This document shows, in pieces, positions 24,194 to 30,926 of a stretch of DNA of 64,000 bases. The DNA comes from Xanthomonas fragariae (GTDB lineage Bacteria > Pseudomonadota > Gammaproteobacteria > Xanthomonadales > Xanthomonadaceae): assembly GCF_900183975.1 (NCBI RefSeq), contig NZ_LT853882.1, positions 2,163,501 through 2,227,500 on the forward strand, written 5' to 3'. How positions within the stretch are numbered: position 1 is the first letter of the stretch; each line of letters starts with the position of its first letter. Both the position numbers and the translations under genes were made by a program. The notes beneath the pieces were generated by a model that did no database searches, was not told the DNA's origin, and was given only the letters and a program-made list of their open reading frames with translations.

Positions 24194-24466
24194 GCGTATC
24201 CGCAGGGGCGCATGCCCCTGCACCCCCACTCAAGAGATCTATACGAACTAGGCGAAAAGCCGACCCCTGCGACCACGCCCCACAGGGGCTGTCGAAAGAC
24301 GCGAAAAGCGGTCATCAGTGGTGGCTGGCGCGGAGTTCGCCGACAGGGCACAGGTTGTGCATAGAACGCGAGGGCCGAGACGTCCACGGCGCGGGTGAGG
24401 CAGTATCCGTAGGGGCTTTGCCCCTACACCCCTAGAATGCCGGCATCGAGACAGATAGGGGGCGAA
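24194..24466. other. Phage intergenic region with hairpins (third phage)
   Basis: No gene. It contains a hairpin with arms GCAGGGGC/GCCCCTGC at about 24204-24223. It also holds, inverted, the shared 110-bp element at 24319-24432, including TAGGGGCTTTGCCCCTA. Part of the sequence between them (CAGGGGCTGTCGAAAGACGC) also matches, inverted, pieces at 15530 and 16536 of the tandem phage. Likely replication origin/packaging region. Confidence 0.6.
24319..24432 (-). repeat. About 110-bp phage intergenic element (third phage, inverted)
   Basis: Reverse-complement match to 15940-16050 over almost the whole length, although the surrounding genes of the two phages differ. Confidence 0.7.
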
Positions 24467-24766
24467 ATGGATAAGGCTGGATGGCAGATATCGACCTTCG
24501 TAGCAGGCCTGGCGCTGCTAGGAACCACGTTGGGCATGGTCGCCAACAAGAGCGCACTGACACAGGAGCGCAACGATAGGCAGCCCTGCCCCGCGGCTGA
24601 AGTACAAACGCACGTCATCACCGAGACTCGGAGCATGGAGCTACCGAAAGACGTCATGTATTGGCCGGACACGGTGCGATGCCAGGGCGGACGGTTGCTG
24701 ATCAAAACAGAACACGGCTTTGAATCACTGACGCGCCAAGGCTCAGCAATGCGCTGCGACAATTAG
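24467..24766 (+). CDS. Phage one-helix membrane protein, unknown (third phage)
   Basis: 99 aa from ATG 24467 (RBS ATAGGGGGCGAA). MDKAGWQIST precedes a hydrophobic segment (FVAGLALLGTTLGMVAN). The remainder contains two Cys residues (RQPCPAAE, TVRCQGG) and may be periplasmic. Convergent with zot, with the palindrome GTGACGCGTCAC (24771-24782) between them. Confidence 0.6.
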   Translation: MDKAGWQISTFVAGLALLGTTLGMVANKSALTQERNDRQPCPAAEVQTHVITETRSMELPKDVMYWPDTVRCQGGRLLIKTEHGFESLTRQGSAMRCDN

Positions 24767-24770
24767 CTAT

Positions 24771-24782
24771 GTGACGCGTCAC
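24771..24782. promoter_or_regulatory. 12-bp palindrome GTGACGCGTCAC (third phage)
   Basis: A perfect palindrome between convergent genes, sharing its core with the sites at 11779 and 12625. Confidence 0.45.
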
Positions 24783-24786
24783 GGAA

Positions 24787-25959
24787 TTACATTTCCAAGG
24801 TCGTTGCCTTGGTGTAGCTCTGCGCCTGGTAACCAGGCGATTCCGAGAACGTGCCCTGGACACGCTGGCCCTTGGGAATGACCTGACCAGGCTGCGCATG
24901 CGCCTGCTGCTGGCTCACTGAGGCGTGCTGACGCTCCTCGCCACCCTGCTCCACCTTCGCATACTCCCGGCGCTCCTGCGGCGGCTTGTACGGGTTGTAC
25001 GGCTCACCCCACCGCGCAACATCGCGGCACACATCGTCCCGCACCACGACGCGCGTGTTTTGCTCGGTGACGCAGCGGCAGCTGTTCTCGGTACTCATGC
25101 AGAACATGTGCGGATCTGCACGGAACTCGCGGCCCGCAAAGCCAGGCGCTGACCACGGCACATCCTGGACCATCGGCGTGATCGCACGCATGTAATCCTC
25201 ACCGCTTGCGATAGCCGGCCTGGCGTTGCCTCCCGAGGTCGCTCCAGCGGAGGAATGGCCCGGCTGCGCCACAGGCGCAGTCTTGGCCATTTCCTCCGCT
25301 TCCGCTTGTCCATGGATGCCCTTCCAGAATAGCCACCCGAAAACGCTGAGCATCATCACGATGGCGATAGGTCCGGTGATCAGGATCTTCTTCATCAACG
25401 ACGGCATGCGGTACTTGACAGTGTGCAGCTCGGCGCTCTTGTAGTACTGGAAATATTTCTCCGGCAGCTTCCACAGCTCGTAGTCGTACAGGCCCTTGAT
25501 GCGCTTAAGGCCCAAGCGGACCTCATCCATCACCTGATGGTTGCGGAAAATAAAGGTCTGATCCTTACCGGACTGCCGCAGCAGATGCTCGTGGAAGCCC
25601 ACCAACCCGCGCAGGTGCGTGTCGAGGTAGTTCGGCTGCTGAGTTGCCAGCACCAGGCGCACGCCGAGGTGACGGATAGTCTCCATGGCCATGATGTAAT
25701 CCGGCGGCTCACCACCCCGGCGAGCGCGAAAATACTGCTGCGCCTCATCGACGAAGAGCACCGCGCCGGCCGGCAGATCCCTCCACTTTGTCGGGTCTTC
25801 CCAAGGCGTCACGCCCGGAACGCTGATGCCGTTGATGTTGCACGTGTAGACGTGCGCGCCCTTCTCAACCAGCTCCACAATGCGCTGCGTCATGCGTAGC
25901 GACTTGCCGGAGCCTGGAAGGCCGGTCAGCAGAGAAATAGAGGCAGTGTCACCGATCAT
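24787..25959 (-). CDS. zot: Zot-family assembly ATPase (third phage)
   Basis: 390 aa from ATG 25959, which overlaps the pVI stop by ATGA; the longer open frame to 26100 overlaps pVI and is rejected. Walker A is GLPGSGKS (residues 13-20), Walker B AVLFVDEAQQYF, the membrane helix ILITGPIAIVMMLSVFGWLF. The C-terminal region has a Pro/Gln-rich tail and Cys residues (MFCMSTENSCRC). Function as for pI: ATP-driven virion assembly and export. Confidence 0.92.
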   Translation of the reverse strand: MIGDTASISLLTGLPGSGKSLRMTQRIVELVEKGAHVYTCNINGISVPGVTPWEDPTKWRDLPAGAVLFVDEAQQYFRARRGGEPPDYIMAMETIRHLGVRLVLATQQPNYLDTHLRGLVGFHEHLLRQSGKDQTFIFRNHQVMDEVRLGLKRIKGLYDYELWKLPEKYFQYYKSAELHTVKYRMPSLMKKILITGPIAIVMMLSVFGWLFWKGIHGQAEAEEMAKTAPVAQPGHSSAGATSGGNARPAIASGEDYMRAITPMVQDVPWSAPGFAGREFRADPHMFCMSTENSCRCVTEQNTRVVVRDDVCRDVARWGEPYNPYKPPQERREYAKVEQGGEERQHASVSQQQAHAQPGQVIPKGQRVQGTFSESPGYQAQSYTKATTLEM

Positions 25960-26273
25960 TCGTCGCGCGCCTGGTTTGCACGAGTGAGGAAGACACGCTG
26001 CACACCTTGGATGCCGTACGCGCTGAGGAGGATTGAAATCGCTGTGTCCAACCCGAGTGCATGCACCCAATTGGCGGCAAGCGGCGGCACCAGCTGCCAC
26101 GCACTCACGGCCTGGTCAATCAGCGGGTCATAGACAAATGCTTTGCCGGCGAAGCCGAGACCGAGCGCACCCAGCGCCTTGGCCGTCCACAACGCCAACT
26201 TGAGCTTCATGAGCTTGTTGAGCAATCCGCCCAGCGCGCCCAGCCACGGAACATCGAACGAGAACCACGACAT
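25956..26273 (-). CDS. Minor coat protein pVI-like (third phage)
   Basis: 105 aa from ATG 26273 (MSWFSFDVPWLGALGG), overlapping the pIII stop (TAATG). It has several hydrophobic segments (LALWTAKALGALGLGFAGKA). Synteny between pIII and Zot identifies it. Confidence 0.75.
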   Translation of the reverse strand: MSWFSFDVPWLGALGGLLNKLMKLKLALWTAKALGALGLGFAGKAFVYDPLIDQAVSAWQLVPPLAANWVHALGLDTAISILLSAYGIQGVQRVFLTRANQARDE

Positions 26274-27802
26274 TAGGACCTCCACAAGATCACGAACGCA
26301 GCCACCATGGCAGACGCGATGATGATTTTTTTGATGATGGCGAGCGCATCGTAGAACTGGGCGTTGAGCGTGAATGACGTGCCCATGATGTCAATGTTGC
26401 CGCCGAGCAAGTCGCCACCACCAATGCTCAAACGGTTCTGATCAAAATGCGGGCCCGGCTTGCCATCAGACGCCCACAGCTTGGCAACCTCGCCCTTTTC
26501 GTCATCACCAGCGGCATCGGCCGCACCGCGGGCAGCATCGGACTTCGCTGCGTCGCGATCCTTGTCAATCCCGCAACGTGTACGCCAGGACTGCAATACC
26601 TGCGTGTATTCGGCCGCCTTACAGCTCTTGCCGGCGCACATTGGCACGTCACCATCGCTGCAGGTGGTTCCGCCAGTGACTTCGCCACGTTCGGTGTTGC
26701 ATTGCGTTTTCCATGTGAATTTCAGATGCAGACACTTAAGCGTGTCGCCAATGCACACCGGCGGCGTCGTGCAATTACCGCTATCGGTTGCACTGTCCTT
26801 ACTCTCGTTTTCTTTGTCGCCGGATCCGCTCTCAAAGCCGTTACCGGACGTATTGCCAGAGCCATCTTGGCTGTTGTCACCGCTGGAGTTCTTCGACGTG
26901 CCTCCAGGGACGCTCGAATAGTTTGTGACGTTGTTCGTGTTGCAGCTGCCATTGGTGCACGTCGTCTGCTGATGCCCCTCTTTGCGCTGCCACTCGCCGT
27001 CCGCAGGCGGCACGTTCGGTGGCGTCACTGCCTCACCCTTAGGAGTTCGCGTCTGCGCATCTGAACCCTCAGTTTTCTTGCCGGTCTCCGCTGGACCCCA
27101 GCAGAACGTCTTGCCGGTTGAAGCAGTGGCACAGTAGTCACCATTGGGCTTTACACACGCTGTCTGACCGGCACCAAGTGAGGTGCATTCTGGCGACTTC
27201 GGTTGCGTCGCATCCTTCTTGTCATCCTCCGCCTGACCGATATCCTGAGTCGGTTTTTGTGGTGTGCACACCTGCCCGTTATAGGTGCGCTCCTTGATTC
27301 CATAGACCGTAACAGGTCCTTGCGCACTGCTAAACGGCGTACCTTGCACCTGACAGCCGCCAACGCAGGTTGAGGGTGCCGAGTAACCCAACGCGGCATC
27401 TGCGAGCTTGGTGCTATTACGCGCCGCGCACGTCTCATTTGAATTAAAACTGTAGTCGTATGCGCCACCTTGAGGCGGGGCGAAATTCTTAGCGAACGCA
27501 GCGCAACCGCCCGCACCGTTATTGACCGTACACAGATAGGTGTAATTGCCGGCCTGCGAGGGATCAATGACGCACGCAAAGGCGACTTTCCAATACTGGT
27601 CTCCGCGCTCAGAATTTTCTGACTGCACACGTGCTTGAGCAGCGGCCAAATGCGCCTGACACACCGCGTTCGCAATGCCCTGATCGCCGTAATTGGCAGC
27701 ACGTGCGCCACCAATCCCGAGAGCTGCGAAAATCAACGCGACAAGCAAATAAACCACGCGTCGCACGACAGTGCGTGCAAAATATCGGCCTAGCCAACGC
27801 AT
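26273..27802 (-). CDS. Adsorption protein pIII (third phage)
   Basis: 509 aa from ATG 27802 (MRWLGRYFARTVVRRVVYLL). The signal peptide ends at GIGGARAANYG. The ectodomain is Cys-rich and has a Ser/Gly/Asn-rich linker (SSGDNSQDGSGNTSGNGF, GSGDKENESKDSATDSGN) rather than the acidic repeats of the tandem phage pIII. A C-terminal helix (FYDALAIIKKIIIASAMVAA) anchors it. The different receptor-binding architecture suggests different host recognition. Confidence 0.82.
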   Translation of the reverse strand: MRWLGRYFARTVVRRVVYLLVALIFAALGIGGARAANYGDQGIANAVCQAHLAAAQARVQSENSERGDQYWKVAFACVIDPSQAGNYTYLCTVNNGAGGCAAFAKNFAPPQGGAYDYSFNSNETCAARNSTKLADAALGYSAPSTCVGGCQVQGTPFSSAQGPVTVYGIKERTYNGQVCTPQKPTQDIGQAEDDKKDATQPKSPECTSLGAGQTACVKPNGDYCATASTGKTFCWGPAETGKKTEGSDAQTRTPKGEAVTPPNVPPADGEWQRKEGHQQTTCTNGSCNTNNVTNYSSVPGGTSKNSSGDNSQDGSGNTSGNGFESGSGDKENESKDSATDSGNCTTPPVCIGDTLKCLHLKFTWKTQCNTERGEVTGGTTCSDGDVPMCAGKSCKAAEYTQVLQSWRTRCGIDKDRDAAKSDAARGAADAAGDDEKGEVAKLWASDGKPGPHFDQNRLSIGGGDLLGGNIDIMGTSFTLNAQFYDALAIIKKIIIASAMVAAFVILWRS

Positions 27803-27870
27803 CAGCGGAGACCATCGGCCATGATGCGACCGGCCATGAAATAGAAAATTAGGAGGACTGTTCCAGTCAT
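27802..27870 (-). CDS. 22-aa phage microprotein (third phage)
   Basis: Reads MTGTVLLIFYFMAGR then IMADGLR, ending in TGATG that overlaps the pIII start. It has the same codon count and place as the tandem phage microprotein. No clear RBS; it starts right after the terminator T-tract, so confidence is lower. Confidence 0.4.
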   Translation of the reverse strand: MTGTVLLIFYFMAGRIMADGLR

Positions 27871-27872
27871 AT

Positions 27873-27896
27873 AAAAAAGGGCGGGTTTCCCCGCCC
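27873..27896 (-). terminator. Rho-independent terminator after pVIII (third phage)
   Basis: On the minus strand GGGCGGG, loop GAAA, CCCGCCC and six Ts. Same position as in the tandem phage. Confidence 0.88.
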
Positions 27897-27915
27897 TGCC
27901 CTGTCGATGATTTGC

Positions 27916-28167
27916 TTACTTGCCGCCGATCAGGCCGAAGGCCTTCATGGTCCAACGACCCACCGCAAACGCGGTGTAGATCAACACGCCAGCCGCAGCC
28001 ATGGCGGCCACCGCTGCCAAGATCGTTGACGGATCGAAACCGGCTGCGGCCTCCGCGAATGCAGACGGAGCGGCCATGGCAAACGCACCACCAACCGCGA
28101 TGGCTTTCGGCTTGTTGCCGAGGGTGGACATGTAAGCGCCCAGGGCGCGGATCTTCTTGCTGTTCAT
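27916..28167 (-). CDS. Major coat protein pVIII (third phage)
   Basis: 83 aa. A long basic leader (MNSKKIRALGAYMSTLGNKP) and hydrophobic stretch end at PSAFA; the mature part EAAAGFDPSTILAAVAAMAA continues into a membrane helix and the basic C-terminus KAFGLIGGK. Typical pVIII layout. Its start overlaps the stop of the preceding 67-aa gene. Confidence 0.88.
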   Translation of the reverse strand: MNSKKIRALGAYMSTLGNKPKAIAVGGAFAMAAPSAFAEAAAGFDPSTILAAVAAMAAAGVLIYTAFAVGRWTMKAFGLIGGK

Positions 28168-28367
28168 TCGTCTTCTCCTTTACTTGGGATGATTAGCCGT
28201 AAGGCTGCGAGTGTTACGAAACCGACTACAATCGCTGGCCCCACGACATTGGCCTGTTCCGCCGTGGGCAGCATTTCCACCCAGCTGGATTGATCCAGCC
28301 AAGCAGTTTGGGAACACGTGCCGTCCTGCGCGGGCACTGGATCGATGCAGGTAAGGACACGTGTCAT
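28164..28367 (-). CDS. Small phage membrane protein, possible minor coat (67 aa, third phage)
   Basis: Starts MTRVLTCIDPVPAQDGTCSQ, then a helix NVVGPAIVVGFVTLAALRLI and an acidic tail. Same order (Cys-containing N-terminus, one helix) as the 66-aa protein of the tandem phage. Confidence 0.65.
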   Translation of the reverse strand: MTRVLTCIDPVPAQDGTCSQTAWLDQSSWVEMLPTAEQANVVGPAIVVGFVTLAALRLIIPSKGEDE

Positions 28368-28371
28368 GAGG

Positions 28372-28479
28372 CTATTTCCGGGTTGCGCCGAACCACATCG
28401 CACCGACCGTCAGAGCGCCCAGGACGAAGCCTGATGCGAGGACGATGTAGGGATGCGTGGTGTAGATGAGGACGGCCAT
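28372..28479 (-). CDS. 35-aa phage membrane protein (third phage)
   Basis: Reads MAVLIYTTHPYIVLASGF followed by VLGALTVGAMWFGATRK. One helix with a basic end, similar in size to pVII/pIX of fd. It sits 3 bp after the ssb stop and 4 bp before the 67-aa gene. The tandem phage has no equivalent here. Confidence 0.55.
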   Translation of the reverse strand: MAVLIYTTHPYIVLASGFVLGALTVGAMWFGATRK

Positions 28480-28482
28480 GGA

Positions 28483-28776
28483 TTAGGCCGCAGCGCGTGC
28501 AGGCTTAACAGCGCGCAACACGTGAAATTTGCTGTAATTGATAGCACCCTTGTTGACAGTGACCATGGCTTCCAAATCAAGCTCATATTCACCCGGCTGA
28601 TATGCGGCCTGGCCCTTCTCCAAGCGCACGTCCAGCGGGTACGCAAAGCCACCGGCTTCGAGCTTAGCTTTCTGCTTGCGCGTGGTGTATTCCCGGTCCT
28701 TGCCCTCGTCATCCTTGAACGTGCCGCCACGCTCATCGACTTCGGCGCTCAACACGGTGACTTTGATTCCGCTCAT
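28483..28776 (-). CDS. ssDNA-binding protein (gene V type, third phage)
   Basis: 97 aa (MSGIKVTVLSAEVDERGG). Its ATG overlaps the rep stop by ATGA. Size, beta-rich sequence (YQPGEYELDLEAMVTVNKGA) and basic C-terminus match the tandem phage protein and the inovirus gene V role. Confidence 0.75.
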   Translation of the reverse strand: MSGIKVTVLSAEVDERGGTFKDDEGKDREYTTRKQKAKLEAGGFAYPLDVRLEKGQAAYQPGEYELDLEAMVTVNKGAINYSKFHVLRAVKPARAAA

Positions 28777-29882
28777 GGTGTTACCCCTTCTATGATTTGG
28801 TTAACGCCGGCAATTTCCGGCCAAAGGTCCGCTGCTTCCTGTGTTGCCCACGCCGGCAGCTTGTTCGACGTGCAGGTACTGATGACGGCATGCGCCGCTT
28901 CGGGCGTTGAGCAATGCCGCAAGATGAAATTGAGCGTTGCGCCGTACTGACGTTTAATATGCCGGCGCGCACTTTTCCAAGTGGCATCAACGGCAGCTTT
29001 TGTAATGTCAATGCGTAGCGCTACGCACTTAAGGAAGTTGAGGACGGGATAAGCGCCGAGCAGATAGGCAGCAGGGTCACGCAAAATATCGAGCGACAAA
29101 TCTTTGCGGTTAGACGCCTTAAATTGCGCTTCGTAGCGCACCCAGGGCGATTCACGATCACCCTGCTCCCTGCCCTTCTCATAAACACGCAACTGCTTTT
29201 CTGATTTCTTGGTGCCAACATACAGGGTCTTGCCATCACCGCTGTCGTAGTCATCAATCAGCTGCGCCTTGGGACGCTGACCACGGTTGTCGAACTCACC
29301 ATCCGAATACCACGTCTGCGCGAGTTTCAGCGGGTATTTGCCCAGAAGATCGTCGGCAGCGGTATCCACACGGGTCAATCGTCCTGCGCAGCTTTCGAGC
29401 TTCGCTCGAAGCTCCAGCCACCGCTTCGCATGGCCGCAGCGCGCTGCGCTCACCATGGCGCAACCTGTACCGGTCAACTCGATACGCGAGGTGTAGGTGC
29501 CATCTTTGCGCCGGCACTCTTCGCCACCGAACTCGATGATGCCCACGTGCTTGCCTTCGCGATCAAGTACACGCACACGCCAGGTGTAGAAGCTGCCGGG
29601 GCCTACCTGCTTGTCCAATTCCATGCCGAGGCCGGCGAAGAAGAACGTAAACAGGTTGATCGCAATGACCATGGCATTTTCGGCACATGCGTCCGACCAC
29701 TGGCGAACCTCTTCGGCGTCGTCGAGGTCGAGGTAGCCGACCTGGCGCAGAACAGCGAATAGATCTACAGACGCAGAAAACCAGTCAATGATCACCGTCA
29801 GGGTGCCATCACTGTTCCTGAATTCACTGACTCCCCTGTTAGACGAGGGGAGTCCCGACACCGCGAGCGATCCATCAGCCAT
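28773..29882 (-). CDS. Phage replication initiation protein (third phage)
   Basis: 369 aa from ATG 29882 (MADGSLAVSGLP), overlapping the preceding stop by 8 bp; the frame is open 15 codons further. Shared family motifs with the tandem phage Rep are LTRVDTAADD, LYVGTKKSEKQLRVYEKGRE and SPWVRYEAQFKAS. Rolling-circle initiator. Confidence 0.85.
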   Translation of the reverse strand: MADGSLAVSGLPSSNRGVSEFRNSDGTLTVIIDWFSASVDLFAVLRQVGYLDLDDAEEVRQWSDACAENAMVIAINLFTFFFAGLGMELDKQVGPGSFYTWRVRVLDREGKHVGIIEFGGEECRRKDGTYTSRIELTGTGCAMVSAARCGHAKRWLELRAKLESCAGRLTRVDTAADDLLGKYPLKLAQTWYSDGEFDNRGQRPKAQLIDDYDSGDGKTLYVGTKKSEKQLRVYEKGREQGDRESPWVRYEAQFKASNRKDLSLDILRDPAAYLLGAYPVLNFLKCVALRIDITKAAVDATWKSARRHIKRQYGATLNFILRHCSTPEAAHAVISTCTSNKLPAWATQEAADLWPEIAGVNQIIEGVTP

Positions 29883-30057
29883 GAGCGTAGAACTCCACGG
29901 CAGCGGTTTCACACGCCAGAGCAGCACGGCGCGAGGCGTACTCGCTCTGCTCTACCAAGCGGCCAGCAACGCGGACGGTCAAGCGGAAACGCCGGGTGCG
30001 ACGGCCACCAATCACGGTGTGGTAGGTGTCGATGTGGGAAACGATCGAGGCACTCAT
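29875..30057 (-). CDS. 60-aa basic phage protein (third phage)
   Basis: MSASIVSHIDTYHTVIGGRR followed by RTRRFRLTVRVAGRLVEQSE. Basic, beta-like, with a possible DNA-binding role. ATGA overlap with the preceding gene and overlap with rep place it in the early operon. Confidence 0.55.
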   Translation of the reverse strand: MSASIVSHIDTYHTVIGGRRTRRFRLTVRVAGRLVEQSEYASRRAALACETAAVEFYAHG

Positions 30058-30278
30058 GCGATCACGTCCATTTCGCATTCGGCGCTGGAAATCGTGACGC
30101 GTCGCGAAATTGCCGGAGCGGCAAGTTCAACGTAGCTTTCGATGATGAAGACCTGTTCGCGGTGTACGCGCAGCGCAGCTTCGGCGCGACGGTCAAGAAT
30201 CCAGGCGACCAATCGGGCGAGGCCGACGATCACGGTCAGCGCAGAAGCGCCGAGCAATGCAAGTGTGTTGGTGTCCAT
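30054..30278 (-). CDS. 74-aa one-helix phage membrane protein (third phage)
   Basis: MDTNTLALLGASALTVIVGL with one helix, then a charged region. It is the first gene of the early operon, the position of the 42-aa membrane protein in the tandem phage. Codons near 30092-30107 contain a copy of the recurring palindrome (TCGTGACGCGTCGCGA). Confidence 0.6.
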   Translation of the reverse strand: MDTNTLALLGASALTVIVGLARLVAWILDRRAEAALRVHREQVFIIESYVELAAPAISRRVTISSAECEMDVIA

Positions 30279-30290
30279 GAAGCCCCTATC

Positions 30291-30331
30291 CCCTACCCTG
30301 ACCCGTGACCCCCGGGGGGTACCGGGGGGCG
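30291..30331. repeat. GC-rich element conserved between both phage types (third phage)
   Basis: Reverse-complement match to 10470-10512, including CCCCTACCCTGACCCGTGAC and the C-run/G-run palindrome. Confidence 0.7.
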
Positions 30332-30404
30332 GGCGCTTACGCATGAGTAAGCATGTTCAGCTTATGGTAAGCGATACCGTACGTAAAGCGAAAGGTAAGC
30401 GAAA
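30332..30404. promoter_or_regulatory. GGTAAGCG repeats upstream of the repressor (third phage)
   Basis: Repeated TAAGC-type motifs (GAGTAAGCATG, CAGCTTATGGTAAGCGATA, AAAGGTAAGCGAAA) lie in the repressor leader. They are candidate operators, different in sequence from those of the tandem phage, which fits separate immunity. Confidence 0.4.
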
Positions 30405-30926
30405 ATGCACGTAGAAACCCTCATGCAGCTAGCAATTCAGCGAGCATTAAGGAAGACAATGAGGGGCCTAGCAGAGCAGATGGGAGTAACTAGCGCTGCG
30501 CTCAGCGAATGGAATAAAGGACACAAGCCGATCCCCGACGAGAGGATCAGGCAATTGGCAAAAATTGCTGGCCAGGACCCGGGACCGTGGCTACTTCTGA
30601 TCCATTCAGAACAAGATCAGGGAGAGCTAGGGCGCGAATGGGCCAAGCTATACAAGCGACTGGGCATAACAGCAGCTGGAATTTTATGCGCAATAGGAAT
30701 TGCTGCTAACCCACTGATTGCGAAAGCTAAAGCGGCTGAGCCGAAATCGGAAACGCGCGTAGCCTGTATATTATGTCCAAAGAAGGCTGGGGACGAACTA
30801 TTTTTTGATCCCATTGTCTTCCTGCAGCTCCCGCTTGAACGGCACATCAGGTGGCGGTCTTGCAGTGGCCGGTTGATCGTTGAGGTTCGGGTCGCTCAGG
30901 CCGCAGCCACCGCCGAACTGCAGTAA
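30405..30926 (+). CDS. Phage repressor-like HTH protein fused to host sequence at att (third phage)
   Basis: ATG 30405 with RBS AAAGGTAAGC. HTH at about residues 13-40 (RKTMRGLAEQMGVTSAALSEW), then IPDERIRQLAKIAGQDPGPW and a hydrophobic segment (GITAAGILCAIGIAANPLIA). About 120 residues are phage-encoded; after the dif half-site (30765) the frame continues for about 53 codons into chromosomal DNA, antisense to the next gene. As in the tandem phage, att lies inside the repressor frame. Confidence 0.65.
   Translation: MHVETLMQLAIQRALRKTMRGLAEQMGVTSAALSEWNKGHKPIPDERIRQLAKIAGQDPGPWLLLIHSEQDQGELGREWAKLYKRLGITAAGILCAIGIAANPLIAKAKAAEPKSETRVACILCPKKAGDELFFDPIVFLQLPLERHIRWRSCSGRLIVEVRVAQAAATAELQ
30765..30781. 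other. Right dif half-site of the phage array
   Basis: Core TGTATA (30765-30770) and XerD-like arm TTATGTCCAAA (30771-30781). The arm at the other end is TTATGTCAAAT. It marks where phage DNA meets the right-hand chromosome. Confidence 0.75.

Larger units (their letters stand above)
23823..30764 (-). mobile_element. Third inovirus prophage, different type, opposite orientation
   Basis: A filamentous phage genome of about 6.94 kb between the dif core at 23817 and a second core plus XerD-type arm at 30765-30781. Gene order on the minus strand is small membrane protein, 60-aa protein, Rep, ssDNA-binding protein, 35-aa and 67-aa membrane proteins, pVIII, terminator, 22-aa peptide, pIII, pVI, Zot; repressor and two accessory genes face right. 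Proteins are clearly different from the tandem phage, while several DNA elements are shared. Confidence 0.9.

Noticed and set aside
10000..30800. CRISPR array or defence island
   Set aside because: The large repeat is a tandem prophage with a 6.9-kb unit; no short regularly spaced repeats or cas genes are present in the window.
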